From: Lumbricus terrestris
Taxonomy: Eukaryota > Annelida > Clitellata > Crassiclitellata > Lumbricidae
Direction: 5' to 3'
DNA: 64,000 bases
Assembly (NCBI GenBank): GCA_949752735.1
Contig: OX457037.1
Coordinates: 34,014,956-34,078,955 of the forward strand
Shown here one piece after another: positions 1 through 10,886 of the stretch. Position 1 is the first letter of the stretch. Every line of letters starts with the position of its first letter. A program made the translations under genes and the position numbers. The notes under the pieces were generated by a model. It had not been told where the DNA came from and ran no database searches. It saw nothing but the letters and a program-made list of their open reading frames with translations.

Positions 1-271
1 GGAATTAGAACGAATTATTAAAATCAACTGGTTATCTTACTTGTCGATCGTAATCCACGAACGGGAAGACTTCCCGTCAATCCATTAGTGCTTGTTAGTA
101 TATATTCAAAGCCATAGAATATTGAATGGAATGAGAAATTCAACATCAATGGCAACTGAACTAATAGAAAATCAGAGAAATGTATATAGTGGAGAAAAAT
201 ATTGACTTCGAGTATCCTTCAGTCAATTGGTAAAATTGATTGATACACAGGCAATGCCATTATATAAATTC

Positions 272-297
272 TGATTGATTGATTGATTGATTGATTG
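272..297. repeat. (GATT)n microsatellite
   Basis: Six consecutive GATT units after TATATAAATTCT, the same layout as the SINE 3' tails elsewhere in the window, so probably the tail of an eroded SINE. Confidence 0.7.
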
Positions 298-527
298 GGA
301 ATAAAACTGTAGCAGAATTCACTATAATACTGACAAGGCAACAATACTAAGAAGCAGTAGCAATATTGTTTTTCTGTATTAATAGCAAGGCAAACTCTCA
401 AAACAATTGTCTACATTCTACAGTATCACATAATGTGAATGCAGAAGGTAGACTAATTGGTAGTCTGCTGCTGTATGATTTGGTGGCAAGACTGTAAGTT
501 TATCTTTGGAAAGTGGTTTGTTACCAG

Positions 528-745
528 AGTTTTACTGGATGATTGGTTGCTGCATTATCGAGTTTTACTTGGAATCGTTGAACCGGAAACGACGTCAACT
601 CCTGATGATCAGGATGCGTTGGAGCATGATGCTCAGTCAACCAGGTCAAGCCCTACTGGAAAAGGGATGATGACAGAGGAAGAGGAGGATGTTCCAGTAC
701 CATCTCATGGCTTACAGACCATCCGCCTCCTGTCCGCTCCAGTCG
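528..745 (+). CDS. Exon 1 (first visible) of the C3orf20-like gene
   Basis: Open frame encoding DDWLLHYRVLLGIVEPETT, then a polar acidic stretch (TEEEEDVPVP) and LQTIRLLSAPV. Ends at a consensus donor CG|GTGAGT with one base carried over. The acceptor at 526-527 (TTACCAG) is a guess; the true exon may start elsewhere. Confidence 0.45.
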
Positions 746-3700
746 GTGAGTTACGGATGGTGGTAGTGGTGGAAGTGGCGATGGTGTGATGGTAGAAGAA
801 ACATTGGCAGTATATTCATATTGTTTAACTCTTTAATGACCAGTTGCATATGTTTCACATGCATTTTTGTGCACGCTGGTTGTTAAAGGGTTAGAGCAGT
901 GGTTCCCAACCTTTTTGGACTTTTTATGGCCACTTTTTCTAAGTTGGAGGACACGATGGCCATTATTTTCTTAGTTGAAGGACATTAGGGGGCCACAAGG
1001 CTAAAATTTACTTAACTAAAACCATATAAATTTTTTATAATATATTCATAATAGAATGTTTGATGTTATTTATAGACGTCAGAATAAAATAATTTCTAAT
1101 AGCAAATAAAATTATGTGTTCTATCCTGTCCAAATTGTCAATATTTCATATATTTTTGTTTAATTCTTTGAGAGATGAGGGCCATTTTTTAGGCCTGGCA
1201 TGGCACTTTAGGCCCGCGGGTTGGGAACCGCTGGGTTAAAGTAATTGTTCATCCACATTGCAGCTTATTCCTCATGCTTTGCGGTTCGCTTCATGAAGAT
1301 CACTTCTTTCAGAGATTTAAATCTTGCTTGGCTAGCATGGTCCGTATGTGAGGGGGAACCTTCAGTGGGGTGATGCCTATTCAAATGGGCAGCGGTGGTG
1401 AAGGTCTCACCCGATCACTTCATTAAAAAATTAACAAGGTTAAGGATGTGTGTAATTATGGTCGTTATGAAGTCATGTACATTTGCATTTAATTTTTTAA
1501 ACTTTTATTTATCATAATATGTTCTGCTTCACTTGATGCTTCAATTTGTAATCAGGTTAAGACTTTAAGTGTTATTCAAAATACATTATCTTGGCTGTGC
1601 TGAAAACTTGTTGTGCTATGCAAAAGTAACTGTTGTTTTTCCAGTTATCTTACCTTCCAACACTAAAATGGTAAAAACTTCATCGAATGTAGAACCCAGT
1701 GTTTGTCATCACCTTATAGTCAATCTCATGTTTTTCTGCGCCCAGGTTTATAAAATGCACATCTGTCCTGTTATGTTTTAATTGAAAATTCGAATGATAT
1801 TTGTAGAATTTAAGTATATACAGTTGAATACTGAATATGATATAAAAATTCCAATCTCAGGGTAAACCGAACAAATATGAAGATGAATCTTTTAGAACCT
1901 CTCAAAAGCAATGTTCATGAACTTGCTTGTTAAATAGATAAATACATGCAGAGAAGCAATGAATGGGAGTGCATGGCATACTATACAGTATACATTATTA
2001 CTACTTCCATGTGTTAGTTTACATTCAATTTCGATGTCCCATTGAACGTTTGCTAATGAAGTAGTTAAGGCATCAGGAACTTACTTACTTACTTTGCATA
2101 GCTGAGCAAAAGAAGGACTTGATGTAAAAAATGGGGCAGTGCATTGAAATTGTGGGAGAAGAAAAATGATAGGATGAGAGTAACCATAGGTCACAGTAGT
2201 TGTTATTTATAGTGTTATTTGCTTTCACTTTTTTTATTTGTTTCTTGCTTAGGCATTTTTTTTATTTCATTATTTGTTGTTTGACACCTTAATTGTATGA
2301 AATAGAAATGCCCAGACGAAATGCTATTAATGCACCATTTAAAATATGTGCAGTAAATGCACATTGTTTATAAAGCATAGTGCACAGTGAAAACATACAG
2401 TATATTGTACACACACAGTTTTAGTGCTTGTAGCAAAAATCTCATTAGTAAATTGCAAGAAGGGAAGTTCAGTTTTAAAAAATTCCTTAGTACTTAATCA
2501 GTGGGAATGCCAGAGAAGAGTTTTATTGGAACCCATGTATTTCCAGGGTTAAAGCAAGGTGCGCAATGGAAACGCAAGCAAGGAATTTCTAGAGTAGTGG
2601 GAACGCCACTCCCATGCACTCCCACCCACTTTAAACCCTGTGCTTAATGTAGCCAGCTTATTTCTGCTGTAAGAATTCTTTTGTCAGCTTTCATTCACAT
2701 TGTACGACATTCAAATCTATCGTTTGTATCGTTGTCTCAGATATTTTGGTCTTGGTTGTCTGTGTTAATTCTATGCCTCCTCGTATCTCGTTCATTTTAC
2801 GAAATGCCTGTGAAGGGCATCCAAGTCTCCATTCTGTGTGTTTTTTCGTTTGCTGACCAGGTAGTAGCGCTCCTAGCATAATTTTGATTCTGCAATGATT
2901 GCCTTTAGTTGTAAGACTACGGTTTTAGGCAATTATCAATGGAATTATTCTTTACATTTATTGTTTGAGAATCTCAGATGTTAAATTTTAGAACCAGTAG
3001 TTGCAGATGTTAAAAAGGTAATCTTGTGAAAGTGCATAAGTTGTTTAAATAAACAGCTGTTGCAAGTCTTAATTACTTAGAGCACGCTTTTGTGAAGGGA
3101 AATCAACTGTAGTATTCTTGATTCTGTTTGATGTTTGCAGGTGAATCATTGTGGTCCAGTAGGCAACAGCGTCCGGGTGGTCGACTGTCGCAATCTGTTC
3201 AATTTCAAGAGAGTTCTTCAGAAAAGGTTGAAGTACCAAGAACGCTATGCAGCATCAACTTTGCACCGTCGTCAACTGCTCTTGAGTTAGTTTTCAATCT
3301 GTTTCGATGCTTGCTTTCGATAAGTGCTTTGGTGGCTGGTGACAAAAGTTGCTTAAATTTGTTCGAACTTTTGGAATGGCTAAAAATAACTACGACCTGG
3401 TGTAGCAAATGTGCTGTGGAAACTAAGTGCAGTGGCACTAAAGGATTGGATTGCAACATGACAATACACCGGAAAAAATATTACGGGTTTCTCTGGTTTC
3501 ACAGGTTATGCATGAATGACGAAAGTAGAACTCTGTGAGGAAAAGTAGTCCGCTTTCTGTACATTTAATTCTTATTTGGGTCACAAGTTTCAATGGCCTG
3601 TGGAATGATACTATAGTTTTGCGCCATCATGTATTTTGAGTTGTGTTGGGCTGTATTGTCATGTATTTTGAGTTGTGTTGTGCTGTATTGTCATGTATTT

Positions 3701-6700
3701 TGAGTTGTGCTGTGCTGTATTGTCATGTATTTTGAGTTGTGCTGTGCTGTATTGTCATGTATTTTGAGTTGCGTTGTGCTGTATTGTCATGTATTTTGAG
3801 TTTGTTGTGCTGTATTGTCATGTATTTTGAGTTGTGTTGTGCTGTATTGTCATGTATTTTGAGTTATGTTGTGCTGTATTGCCATGTATTTTGAGTTGTG
3901 TTGTGCTGTATTGTCATGTATTTTGAGTTGTGTTGGGCTGTATTGTCATGTATTTTGAGTTGTGTTGTGCTGTATTGTCATGTATTTTGTGCTCTTGTTT
4001 GCTGCCAACTGATTTTCAGTGGCACTTTATGAATATATTGCAAAATAATTATTACAATATGCATATAGGTAGAAAGAAGGTTAGATGTAGGTCAGGTGTC
4101 TGTTTATGTCTTATCCTGTCTCAAAGTACAGCTAGTCCACCATGAAATTCTGGTTAAATCATCAGCCTTTTCTCCATAAGTTCTGCTGAGTCCAGGCTTT
4201 CGTTGTTGCATTACCAACCCATCGTACTTATACCCAACGCACTATCTTAAAGCCCCATTGTAAGTCTGCTTTTCACATCCCGATTCCAAGCGGATCATAG
4301 TCCAAACCCCAGTTATTCTCCACAATTCTCACACTGGTGTTTATCATTTTAATTTAGTTTTTATTAATTTCAGGTCATCTCTACCATATCGTCCAGTGTC
4401 AGTAGTAAGACCAAGGAGTGTTGTAATTCACCCAGTGAATCCGGAGACGTTGGGTGCAATGTTCAGCCTTTGTCCAAGCAGGGTACGTCTGGCAATGTTG
4501 GGTGAGCTGGGGACTGACAGACACTGCGTCCATCGCACCATTCCGTTCGTCACTGACGTCGAGTACGAGGACTTCATTCGGAAATTCATTCCAGATAATC
4601 AAATGGTCGTCGTGTCAGTCATCTCATCGGTGTAAGTAATCAACAATTACTTGGAATAAACAAATTTTGTTTTTGTTTGTATGTGCACTTGCTATAGCGC
4701 CCTTTCAAGCGCGCTATTCAGAGGCGCTCCCGACTACAGTGCGGACATTGCATCGGAGTTTCACGCCGAAGCGCTGAGCAATTGCGAGTGAAGGACTTGC
4801 CCAAGGTCCCTATGCAGCGACTTGGGTTGGATTCGGACCTGCAATCCTCCGGCTGCAAGGCAACGAACATACCCACTACACCACTGCGCCCCACTGCCAC
4901 AGTTTTGTATTAGATGTACTAAATTCGAAGGCTTATTCGACAGCCATGATGTGCACTTCTATCACATTGCTAGGAGGTTTCTGTAGAAATATGTATTAGG
5001 AGTTTTTTTATTATTACATATGAGCATTTTACGCATGACGATTATGTTAATTTTAATAATTATTGATGTGCACTTTTGTGCAGTTCCTCCACATTCCTGG
5101 GAGGTTTATGTAGAAATATGCATATGAGTAAAAAATACTTGTTTTTTACACATGAAGATTATGTTATATTTAATGATTATATTGGCAATGATCGATATTG
5201 TTGCATCGACGTCAAATCAATTTTATTTTCAAAGGTGCATAGCAGATAATTATCACCCCTTAGGAATTTTATTGGTGAAGGTCATTGTGAAAATTTTCTA
5301 AGTAAGTTAGCAAGTATTTTCTTTATTACTTCACTTGCAAATGCACAATTGGACATAAAGCATCCTTACAATGGATCAAAGTAATAATTGGTAAAAATAA
5401 AAGGTGTAAATTAAATCAAAAGTTGAATGAAATGTGTAAAATATCAGCATCAAACAAGTCATCGCTACAGCATTCTGGTGATAAATCCCTTTCCAATCAC
5501 CAAATCACAACATGGCATCTCTAGATTATAATGTGAGTGCACTGGCGGAGACCTGGGCGGAGACATGGGGGGGGACGGAAAGACGCGAAATTTTTTGATG
5601 GACGAATGGCTGAGCGTTTCAGAAAAATTGTCATCTTTTGCCGGCAAAAAATTTCTGACGATCGGCGAAATCTCGAAAAAAATTCTATTTTCGCCGCCAA
5701 AAAAGTTGATGAAATTTTTTTTTTAATCATTCGCCGGCGAAGTCTCCGACGAAATCTAAAAAAAGTTCTATTTTCGCCGCCAAAAAAGTTGATGACTTTT
5801 TTAATTTATTTTTTTAGTCTTGACGCTCAACGATTGGGGGGGGGACAAATGCACGGGCCATCCCCCCCAACACCTTCATTGGGGGGACCGTCCCCCCTGT
5901 TCCCCCTAGGTCTCCGCCCCTGTGTGAGTGTGGCCTAAGGAAGTGTCTAACTACTGTGAAGGTTTCTGGCCGTGTTGTGTTCACAGGAGTCCAGAACTGA
6001 CATTCGACTGTCGTTCTATGCTGGAGCGCATTCACGAACGACAAGTTCGAACGCGTCTTTGGCCGTGCTTTCAGTCACGCAATGATTCTTTCCGGATCTT
6101 TCTGTATGATGTTGCCACAGCGGCCAACCAGTTGGAAGAAGTCAAGCCACTGCTTATTAGACAGCACAACGTGGTCCCTGGAATGTTTCTGGTTAGTTCA
6201 TCTGTGAAGTTGTTTCAATTCAAGGGACAATCGACGTAAATCATTAGGTTTCATTAGGTGATCTACTAAATCTCTCTTCGAAGCTCAATTTCACATCCTT
6301 CCTTCAAAAAGCGGCTCAAAACTCACTACTTCTCCTTGGCTTTCAAGCACATGGATCTCTAACTGCATCTCCCTCTGGCGGCTGACTATCCGCGCCTCAG
6401 ATTCACATTCCGGTGTGACCTTGCGTGCGTCACAAATTTATTTAATAATTAATAATAATAATAATCTGTCATTGTCACGAGCCACGGCTGCTTGTCCCAG
6501 ATGCTGGAACAGTCTTCCATCCAATATCAGATTGGACTCTTTCAAATCAAAGCTTAGATCTTATTTGTTTGCTACTTAGGCTAATCACACAGTTAGCTGT
6601 TTGTGAGGCGCCTTTGTAGCGGTATGGCCGTGCTACAGTGCCATATAAATTGTTATTATTATTATTTAATATTATCATTATTCTTAAATGCGTACTGAAC

Positions 6701-7291
6701 CAATATCAAGCTAACCATACAGAAATGCAGAAGAGATATTTTGTTTTCTTTGAAAGATTTATAAAAATGGTCGACTTCAGTTCTGTGATCACATATTCAA
6801 CGGATACAGCACAACAGAAAAAGACTTTCTCAAGCAGCTTGAAGCGACGAATGCTTTGGCCGACAGAGGACAATTCTTGCCGAGCAACTTTCGATTCAGG
6901 TGAACTGAACATTCGTAGTACCGGTACTTCACAGTTTTCAAACTTCTTAAAGTGCCACTTGAAAACCATGCGCAGGGCACCTTGCTGATACCCGTTTGTT
7001 TTCGGTGGTTCTGACATGACCAGGCCATGTCCTCCATGTGTTGCTCCCCCCCCCAGCGAAGCAAACGGGTCATTACTTGCGCCCCAGACACCATGACAGG
7101 GTGCTACCAATAGCAGACAATCAGATAAGGAAAACATTTGTAACTAGAATGTTGTATACATACTAATTACTTTGTGCAGTCTTGATAGTTTTGTTGTTGT
7201 TGTTGTTATCTGTTTTGATGTCTTATGTGAATTTTATATGTGATACTTGTTCACCAGAGTGCTGTTTTGCAGCTGGTTATATTAAAGAATA

Positions 7292-7334
<43 letters not shown>

Positions 7335-8390
7335 CTGCTCATTAAAGAGCACTGCAATATTCTATTGATAGCACAAAAAAATTGTAGACACCTTTATTTT
7401 GACAGCAGGATATCTATAAAGGTGCGTAATCTTAGCAAAAAGCTCAGATCACGTATATGTTCATATTTCCTTGGAATTAAGCATATTTTTTATTGTGAAA
7501 GCTGAATTCTTGCGCTTTTTTGGCTAATCATGCACAGAAATCATTTTCATTTCAAGGATTCTATCATGGACTATAAATAATATTTTAAAATATTAAATTT
7601 TTGTTGTTGCAGTCCACAGGCAAGGATTAGATATTCTCAGTCTGCATTGGGAAGAGGATTGGGAATGGATGTTGTGCTGAAACGAAAGCAAGCCATACGA
7701 ATGATCTCATTAGAACATGGAATTGGTTTCAACTCCAGGTGTGGAAGAGCTTTCACTATCCTTCTGGTGTAAAATTTTCATTGCTATCTTCTTATTTTTA
7801 GTTTGTAACATTAATTGTGTTCGTGAAACAGTTTGGATCCAACTGGTAGTAGTTACCTAACAACCATAGATATAAAACCTTTTACTTATTTAATTATAAT
7901 ACATTTATGATTACACATCTCTCAGACCTAATAAAATGTGATAGGCTACTTGTTACCATAAGTTACTTTACTCAGTATCTATCATGGAGAATCATAGAGC
8001 ATGGCTGCATTAAGTAATCCATACTTTTTGGCAGTCTCATTCAAAAAGCAAGGTCAAGTCTTAGCTCCAGGTGATAAGTTTTACAAGAAGGCAGATCTTC
8101 TACATCGTAGTAAAACAGGCTCTGGATACACACCATTTTGGGCCTGTTCATGCTCATCAGCTTCTCAGCACCCAACAGTTGCTGGCTCATAATTCTGCTG
8201 TTGAATTGGCTGGGTTTTCTCAATTCACAGATCCTACCAGAGTCGAGCAGCCTTAGACCAGGTCATCAACATCATCAGCATATCGAATTCATCTGCTACA
8301 ACTGGAGTTCAGATAATGCCAAAGAAGGCAAGGTCAGAGAAAAGTGACTCCCTGTCTAGCAGTGTCGCTGTGGCATCCCATTCAACATAG
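528..8390 (+). CDS. Conserved multi-exon protein, C-terminal part (tentatively C3orf20/DUF4591-like)
   Basis: Eight exons join with fully consistent phases: about 528-745, 2741-2835, 3141-3226, 4374-4631, 5987-6191, 6781-6899, 7613-7738 and 8231-8390 (TAG stop). Most borders are good GT/AG sites (for example GT|GTAAGT at 4631). Exon 1's start and the donor at 2835 (TCT|GTGTGT) are the weakest. The product contains an acidic, Ser/Thr-rich stretch, a hydrophobic strand ILVLVVCVNS, then a folded segment running through VVIHPVNPETLGAMF, RIFLYDVATAANQ, RQHNVVPGMFL, FCDHIFNGYS and RIRYSQSALGRGLGMD, and ends in a Ser/Lys-rich tail. The layout recalls the C-terminal half of C3orf20-type proteins, whose function is not established; this assignment is from memory of family features and is uncertain. 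The N-terminal exons lie before the window. That the exons form one real gene is well supported by phase agreement. Confidence 0.7.
829..890. mobile_element. piggyBac-like micro-element (62 bp)
   Basis: Flanked by TTAA on the left and TTAG on the right. Its ends are CTCTTTAATGACCAG and, inverted, CCCTTTAACAACCAG (12 of 15 match). A TTAA target and CCC-starting ends are piggyBac traits. Far too small to code. Confidence 0.5.
897..1233. mobile_element. Non-autonomous hAT-type element (337 bp)
   Basis: Terminal inverted repeats CAGTGGTTCCCAACC and GGTTGGGAACCGCTG (14 of 15), with flanking 8-bp duplications GGTTAGAG / GGTTAAAG (7 of 8). These are typical of hAT elements (CAGTGGTTC ends). AT-rich interior without a coding frame. 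Lies in intron 1 of the C3orf20-like gene. Confidence 0.85.
1234..2740 (+). other. Intron 1 remainder, no recognised element
   Basis: AT-rich sequence between the hAT element and exon 2. Short open frames (for example at 1569-1781) show no protein-like pattern. I see nothing else here. Confidence 0.5.
2741..2835 (+). CDS. Exon 2 of the C3orf20-like gene
   Basis: Acceptor GTCTCAG at 2740. The reading frame needed by exon 1's one-base overhang gives a protein-like stretch with a hydrophobic strand (ILVLVVCVNSMPPRISF), then LRNACEGHPSLHS. The donor TCT|GTGTGT is weak but gives the phase that exon 3 needs. Confidence 0.45.
3141..3226 (+). CDS. Exon 3 of the C3orf20-like gene
   Basis: Acceptor GTTTGCAG at 3140, donor AAAAG|GTTGAAG at 3226. 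The frame encodes VNHCGPVGNSVRVVDC followed by RNLFNFKRVLQK and leaves two bases that pair with the first base of exon 4. If the donor is skipped, the same frame stays open for another 60 bases and ends at a stop after RRQLLLS, giving a possible alternative short C terminus. Confidence 0.6.
3628..3989. repeat. 32-bp minisatellite, about 11 copies
   Basis: Tandem unit with core TCATGTATTTTGAGTTGTG followed by TTGTGCTGTATTG, very homogeneous with scattered single-base changes (GTTGGG, GTTATG, GTTGCG). Intronic, between exons 3 and 4. Confidence 0.95.
4374..4631 (+). CDS. Exon 4 of the C3orf20-like gene
   Basis: Acceptor ATTTCAG at 4373 and an ideal donor GT|GTAAGT at 4631-4632. Encodes SLPYRPVSVVRPRSVVIHPV and a compact segment with LGAMFSLCPSRVRLAMLGEL, ending in QMVVVSVISSV. 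One of the best-supported exons. Confidence 0.75.
4694..4893 (-). mobile_element. tRNA-derived SINE, near full length
   Basis: Read on the - strand it begins GGGGCGCAGTGGTGTAGTGG (A-box-like) and carries GGTCCGAATCC (B-box-like) about 45 bases on, then a body containing CTTGGGCAAGTCCTTCACTC and GGGAGCGCCTCTGAATAGCG, ending GCGCTATAGCAAGTGCACAT. The internal RNA polymerase III boxes mark a tRNA-derived head. A second copy is at 35296-35524. Confidence 0.85.
4948..5180. repeat. Two-copy tandem duplication, about 117 bp
   Basis: GATGTGCACTTCTATCACAT...GGAGGTTTCTGTAGAAATATG at 4948 recurs, diverged, from 5066 as GATGTGCACTTTTGTGCAGT...GGAGGTTTATGTAGAAATATG, both followed by a GATTATGTTA-like stretch. 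Confidence 0.65.
5540..5922. mobile_element. Non-autonomous hAT-type element (383 bp)
   Basis: Ends CACTGGCGGAGACCTGGG and, inverted, CAGGGGCGGAGACCTAGG, with a perfect 8-bp duplication TGTGAGTG at 5532-5539 and 5923-5930. The interior has repeated CGCCGGCGAAATC/TTTTCGCCGCC blocks and G/C homopolymers. Intronic, just before exon 5. No transposase frame. Confidence 0.9.
5987..6191 (+). CDS. Exon 5 of the C3orf20-like gene
   Basis: Acceptor TTCACAG at 5986, donor CTG|GTTAGT at 6191. Encodes SPELTFDCRSMLERIHERQ, then CFQSRNDSFRIFLYDVATAA and LLIRQHNVVPGMFL. Starts 64 bases after the right end of a hAT-type element (5540-5922) in the preceding intron. Confidence 0.75.
6600..6672 (+). repeat. SINE-like 3' end with (ATT)n tail
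   Basis: GAGGCGCCTTTGTAGCGG, then GTGCCATATAAATTG running directly into ATT repeats. Matches the 3' architecture (GCGC...TATATAAAT plus simple repeat) shared by many fragments in this window. Confidence 0.5.
6781..6899 (+). CDS. Exon 6 of the C3orf20-like gene
   Basis: Acceptor GACTTCAG at 6780, donor AG|GTGAAC at 6899. Encodes FCDHIFNGYSTTEKDFLKQL and ATNALADRGQFLPSNFRF. Both phases match the neighbouring exons, which identified this exon even though its frame is short. Confidence 0.72.
7293..7334. repeat. (ACTT)n microsatellite
   Basis: About ten ACTT units in intron 6 of the C3orf20-like gene. Explains the YLLT-repeat open frame here, which is not a gene. Confidence 0.9.
7613..7738 (+). 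CDS. Exon 7 of the C3orf20-like gene
   Basis: Acceptor TTGTTGCAG at 7612, donor AG|GTGTGG at 7738. Encodes PQARIRYSQSALGRGLGMD, then VVLKRKQAIRMISLEHGIG. The basic, Gly-containing stretch looks strongly conserved in character. Confidence 0.72.
8231..8390 (+). CDS. Terminal exon 8 of the C3orf20-like gene
   Basis: Acceptor AATTCACAG at 8230. With exon 7's two-base overhang the frame reads SYQSRAALDQVINIISISNS, then a polar tail with MPKKARSEKSDSLSSS, and stops at TAG 8388-8390. The basic cluster PKKARSEK could be a nuclear signal or simply a disordered tail. Confidence 0.65.
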
Positions 8391-9290
8391 CTTTCAACAC
8401 CAGACACCAACTGAAACGCAGAACAGTGTGACAATTTCTAGCATTCCACTAACATTCCACACCATTAATCTTTCATCTGACTCTGTGATAGACATAATAT
8501 TATAACCAGTATGCATAATTTAAAATGATGAAGCTTTGCTGCCTCCCAGTGTGTCAGTATACCAGAGAGAGATGGGGAAAACATATTAGATATTGCAGTA
8601 AAAGATGAAAAGGAACTGCTATTTTTACTTAGTAGCAAATTTGCACATAATACTAAGTGAGATGCTTCATACACTTGGATATGTCAATTTAATTAATTTA
8701 TGGTATTTTTATAAAAAATATTTGAAATTCTTTCTATTGTGATGCACACAGGTCATAGATAGCCTGAAAATTGTTCTTGAACTTCAGACTTCCAGTAAAC
8801 AGCAGCCTTAGTGCTTTCGCTGTGATTGACCTGTTGTGCACCCAGAAAATAATAGGCTGCGTAGTAACATCCATTCCTTAACATGTCTTCCATATGCAGC
8901 AGATTGTTAAACCTCGATTTTCATCAGTGGATTGAAGTTGTTACCACTATGGAGTTTTTATGTAGTGGTGCTACGCAAATGTTTTATTGCATCTGTAGCT
9001 TCATAGTCTGTCAGTAGTATAAATTCTGTAATATTTTTGATTTTATATTAATTCAGTGACGATAATGTTCAAGTTGTTTGAAATAATTGCCAAAATAGCA
9101 TTATTATGTACTATTAGTTTTATTTAAAGAATCAGAGTTGAGGTATTATGAGATATACATTGTGATTTTGCAAGGTGCAAGTGGACTAAACATTGTCAGA
9201 ATAGTATTTACGTTTAAAAGCTACTTTATCTACATTTCTACTTTATCTGCAGTTTCTACATTTTCAGGCATAATAGTGATTACGTGTTTT

Positions 9291-9296
9291 AATAAA
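9291..9296 (+). terminator. Candidate polyadenylation signal AATAAA
   Basis: First clear AATAAA that I noticed after the stop at 8390, which would imply a 3'UTR of about 900 bases. Not verified by a downstream GU-rich element. Confidence 0.3.
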
Positions 9297-9441
9297 TTAC
9301 ATCTTGATATTTTGCAGACTTGATTTCAACAAAGTTTTGTTTTTATTTATGACAGTTGCTAAATATAAAGATTGTACAATTTCTGCGTCATTATGTCTGC
9401 CTTCAACGCTTTCCAATATTGAAACACAGAACCTTGTAGCC

Positions 9442-9637
9442 CAGTGGTTCCCAACCTTTTTTGACTCTAGGGCCACTTTTTCTAAGTTGGACGACACGAG
9501 GGCCACTTTTTCTTAGTTTAAGGACATTAGGGGGCCACAAGGCTAATATTTAATTAGCTAAAAGCATATAAAATTGTTATAATTGATTCAAAATAGAATG
9601 TTTGATGTTATTTATAGACGTCAAAATAATATAAATG
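9442..9637 (+). mobile_element. Truncated second copy of the 897-1233 hAT-type family
   Basis: Begins with the identical end CAGTGGTTCCCAACC and stays alignable (GGACATTAGGGGGCCACAAG, AGAATGTTTGATGTTATTTA, TAGACGTCAAAATAA) to about 9637, where similarity stops without a right end. A 5' fragment or interrupted copy. Confidence 0.8.
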
Positions 9638-10886
9638 CCAGCCACAGACAAGATTTTACCAGGAACAACAGGCAAATTTCGGAGTGGTCTTTAACAGAGT
9701 TGCAAGGTGTGACCATGGAAGGTAAGTAGGATGGAGGTGATGTGCAGGTGCTCTAAACATAAAGAGCACCAGCTTGAAGCAGATAGGAAGCCAATGTAGA
9801 AAACGAACAGCAGGTGCGATATGGTCTCGGTAAGACAATTTAAGACAGTCTTGCAGCCTGATGCAGTATTTAAGTTAGAGGGAGCAATGTGCATTCAGAT
9901 TCAGGAAGAGCATTTCAGTCCTGTCAAAAATATATACCGGTATATGAAAGTTTTCAGTGATGTCGAATCAAGAGTAGAGCAAAGCTGTCAGATAATCCTG
10001 AGATAAAAAATAGCCCAAGAGAGAGTTACCAACATACTGACATTATCTTCACAGTATAAAGCCAAAAGCATGCTTTTTTGTATCACTAGTGCATGCTATC
10101 CTACAGATGAACGGAAGAACAATTTCTAGATTTCAAATCAAGTCAAATTCAGTTTAATATAACTTCATTCAAATATTACAATGTAAAAATTCCAAAAACC
10201 ATTAACAAATTCGCATCACAATAGTCGATCTACAACTATTTACCCAGTAGTGACTTTGTTAAATAAATAAATAAAAGGTCATTGTTTAAAACTTCAAGTC
10301 GGATTCTGCATGTATTTATGACAATTGATCGAGATTATATTAATTCATGACATGTAATCGATATAAAAATAATAAAAGTCATTGACTCAGAGTGGCCTAA
10401 TGCCACAAAATATCAATAATTACTTCAAAGTGAAAAACAGTAACAATATGCAGGTGCACGCTGAGCTGCAACATGTAGGATCATCAAGAAACTGGTAAGC
10501 AAGTTGCATATTGAACACAGTTCTCTTTCCATATCTGAAAGGCAGATCATGTGTAGCAGATTCCACATTCCACAGCTTTGCACCAGCAACTGAACTTTGT
10601 ATTGTCCAAATTAAGTGTACAAGAGTTGCTGTCCACTGGTCACAACTATAGGCACAAAACCATGTCTTGTCCTCTTGAACGTAAGCAACCTGCATCTTGT
10701 GCTCTGTAGGGAACCACTGTTATAAGGTCGGCAACACTAGGGCATTCCTAATCCGATTACATCTAATTTGGAAACTCTGATACTACCAAATGTTAAGCTA
10801 AAGAATAAAGCATCAGTTTATGGTTAAATGCATGCAAATTTTTATCCAGAAGCTTCTACAAAGACATTTCCAGTCGCCTTGAGATT
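9638..10886. other. Intergenic, no gene recognised
   Basis: Space between the end of the + strand C3orf20-like gene and the 3' end of the F-box gene. Only short low-quality frames are present. It probably contains the F-box 3'UTR, but I could not fix a polyadenylation signal. Confidence 0.5.
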
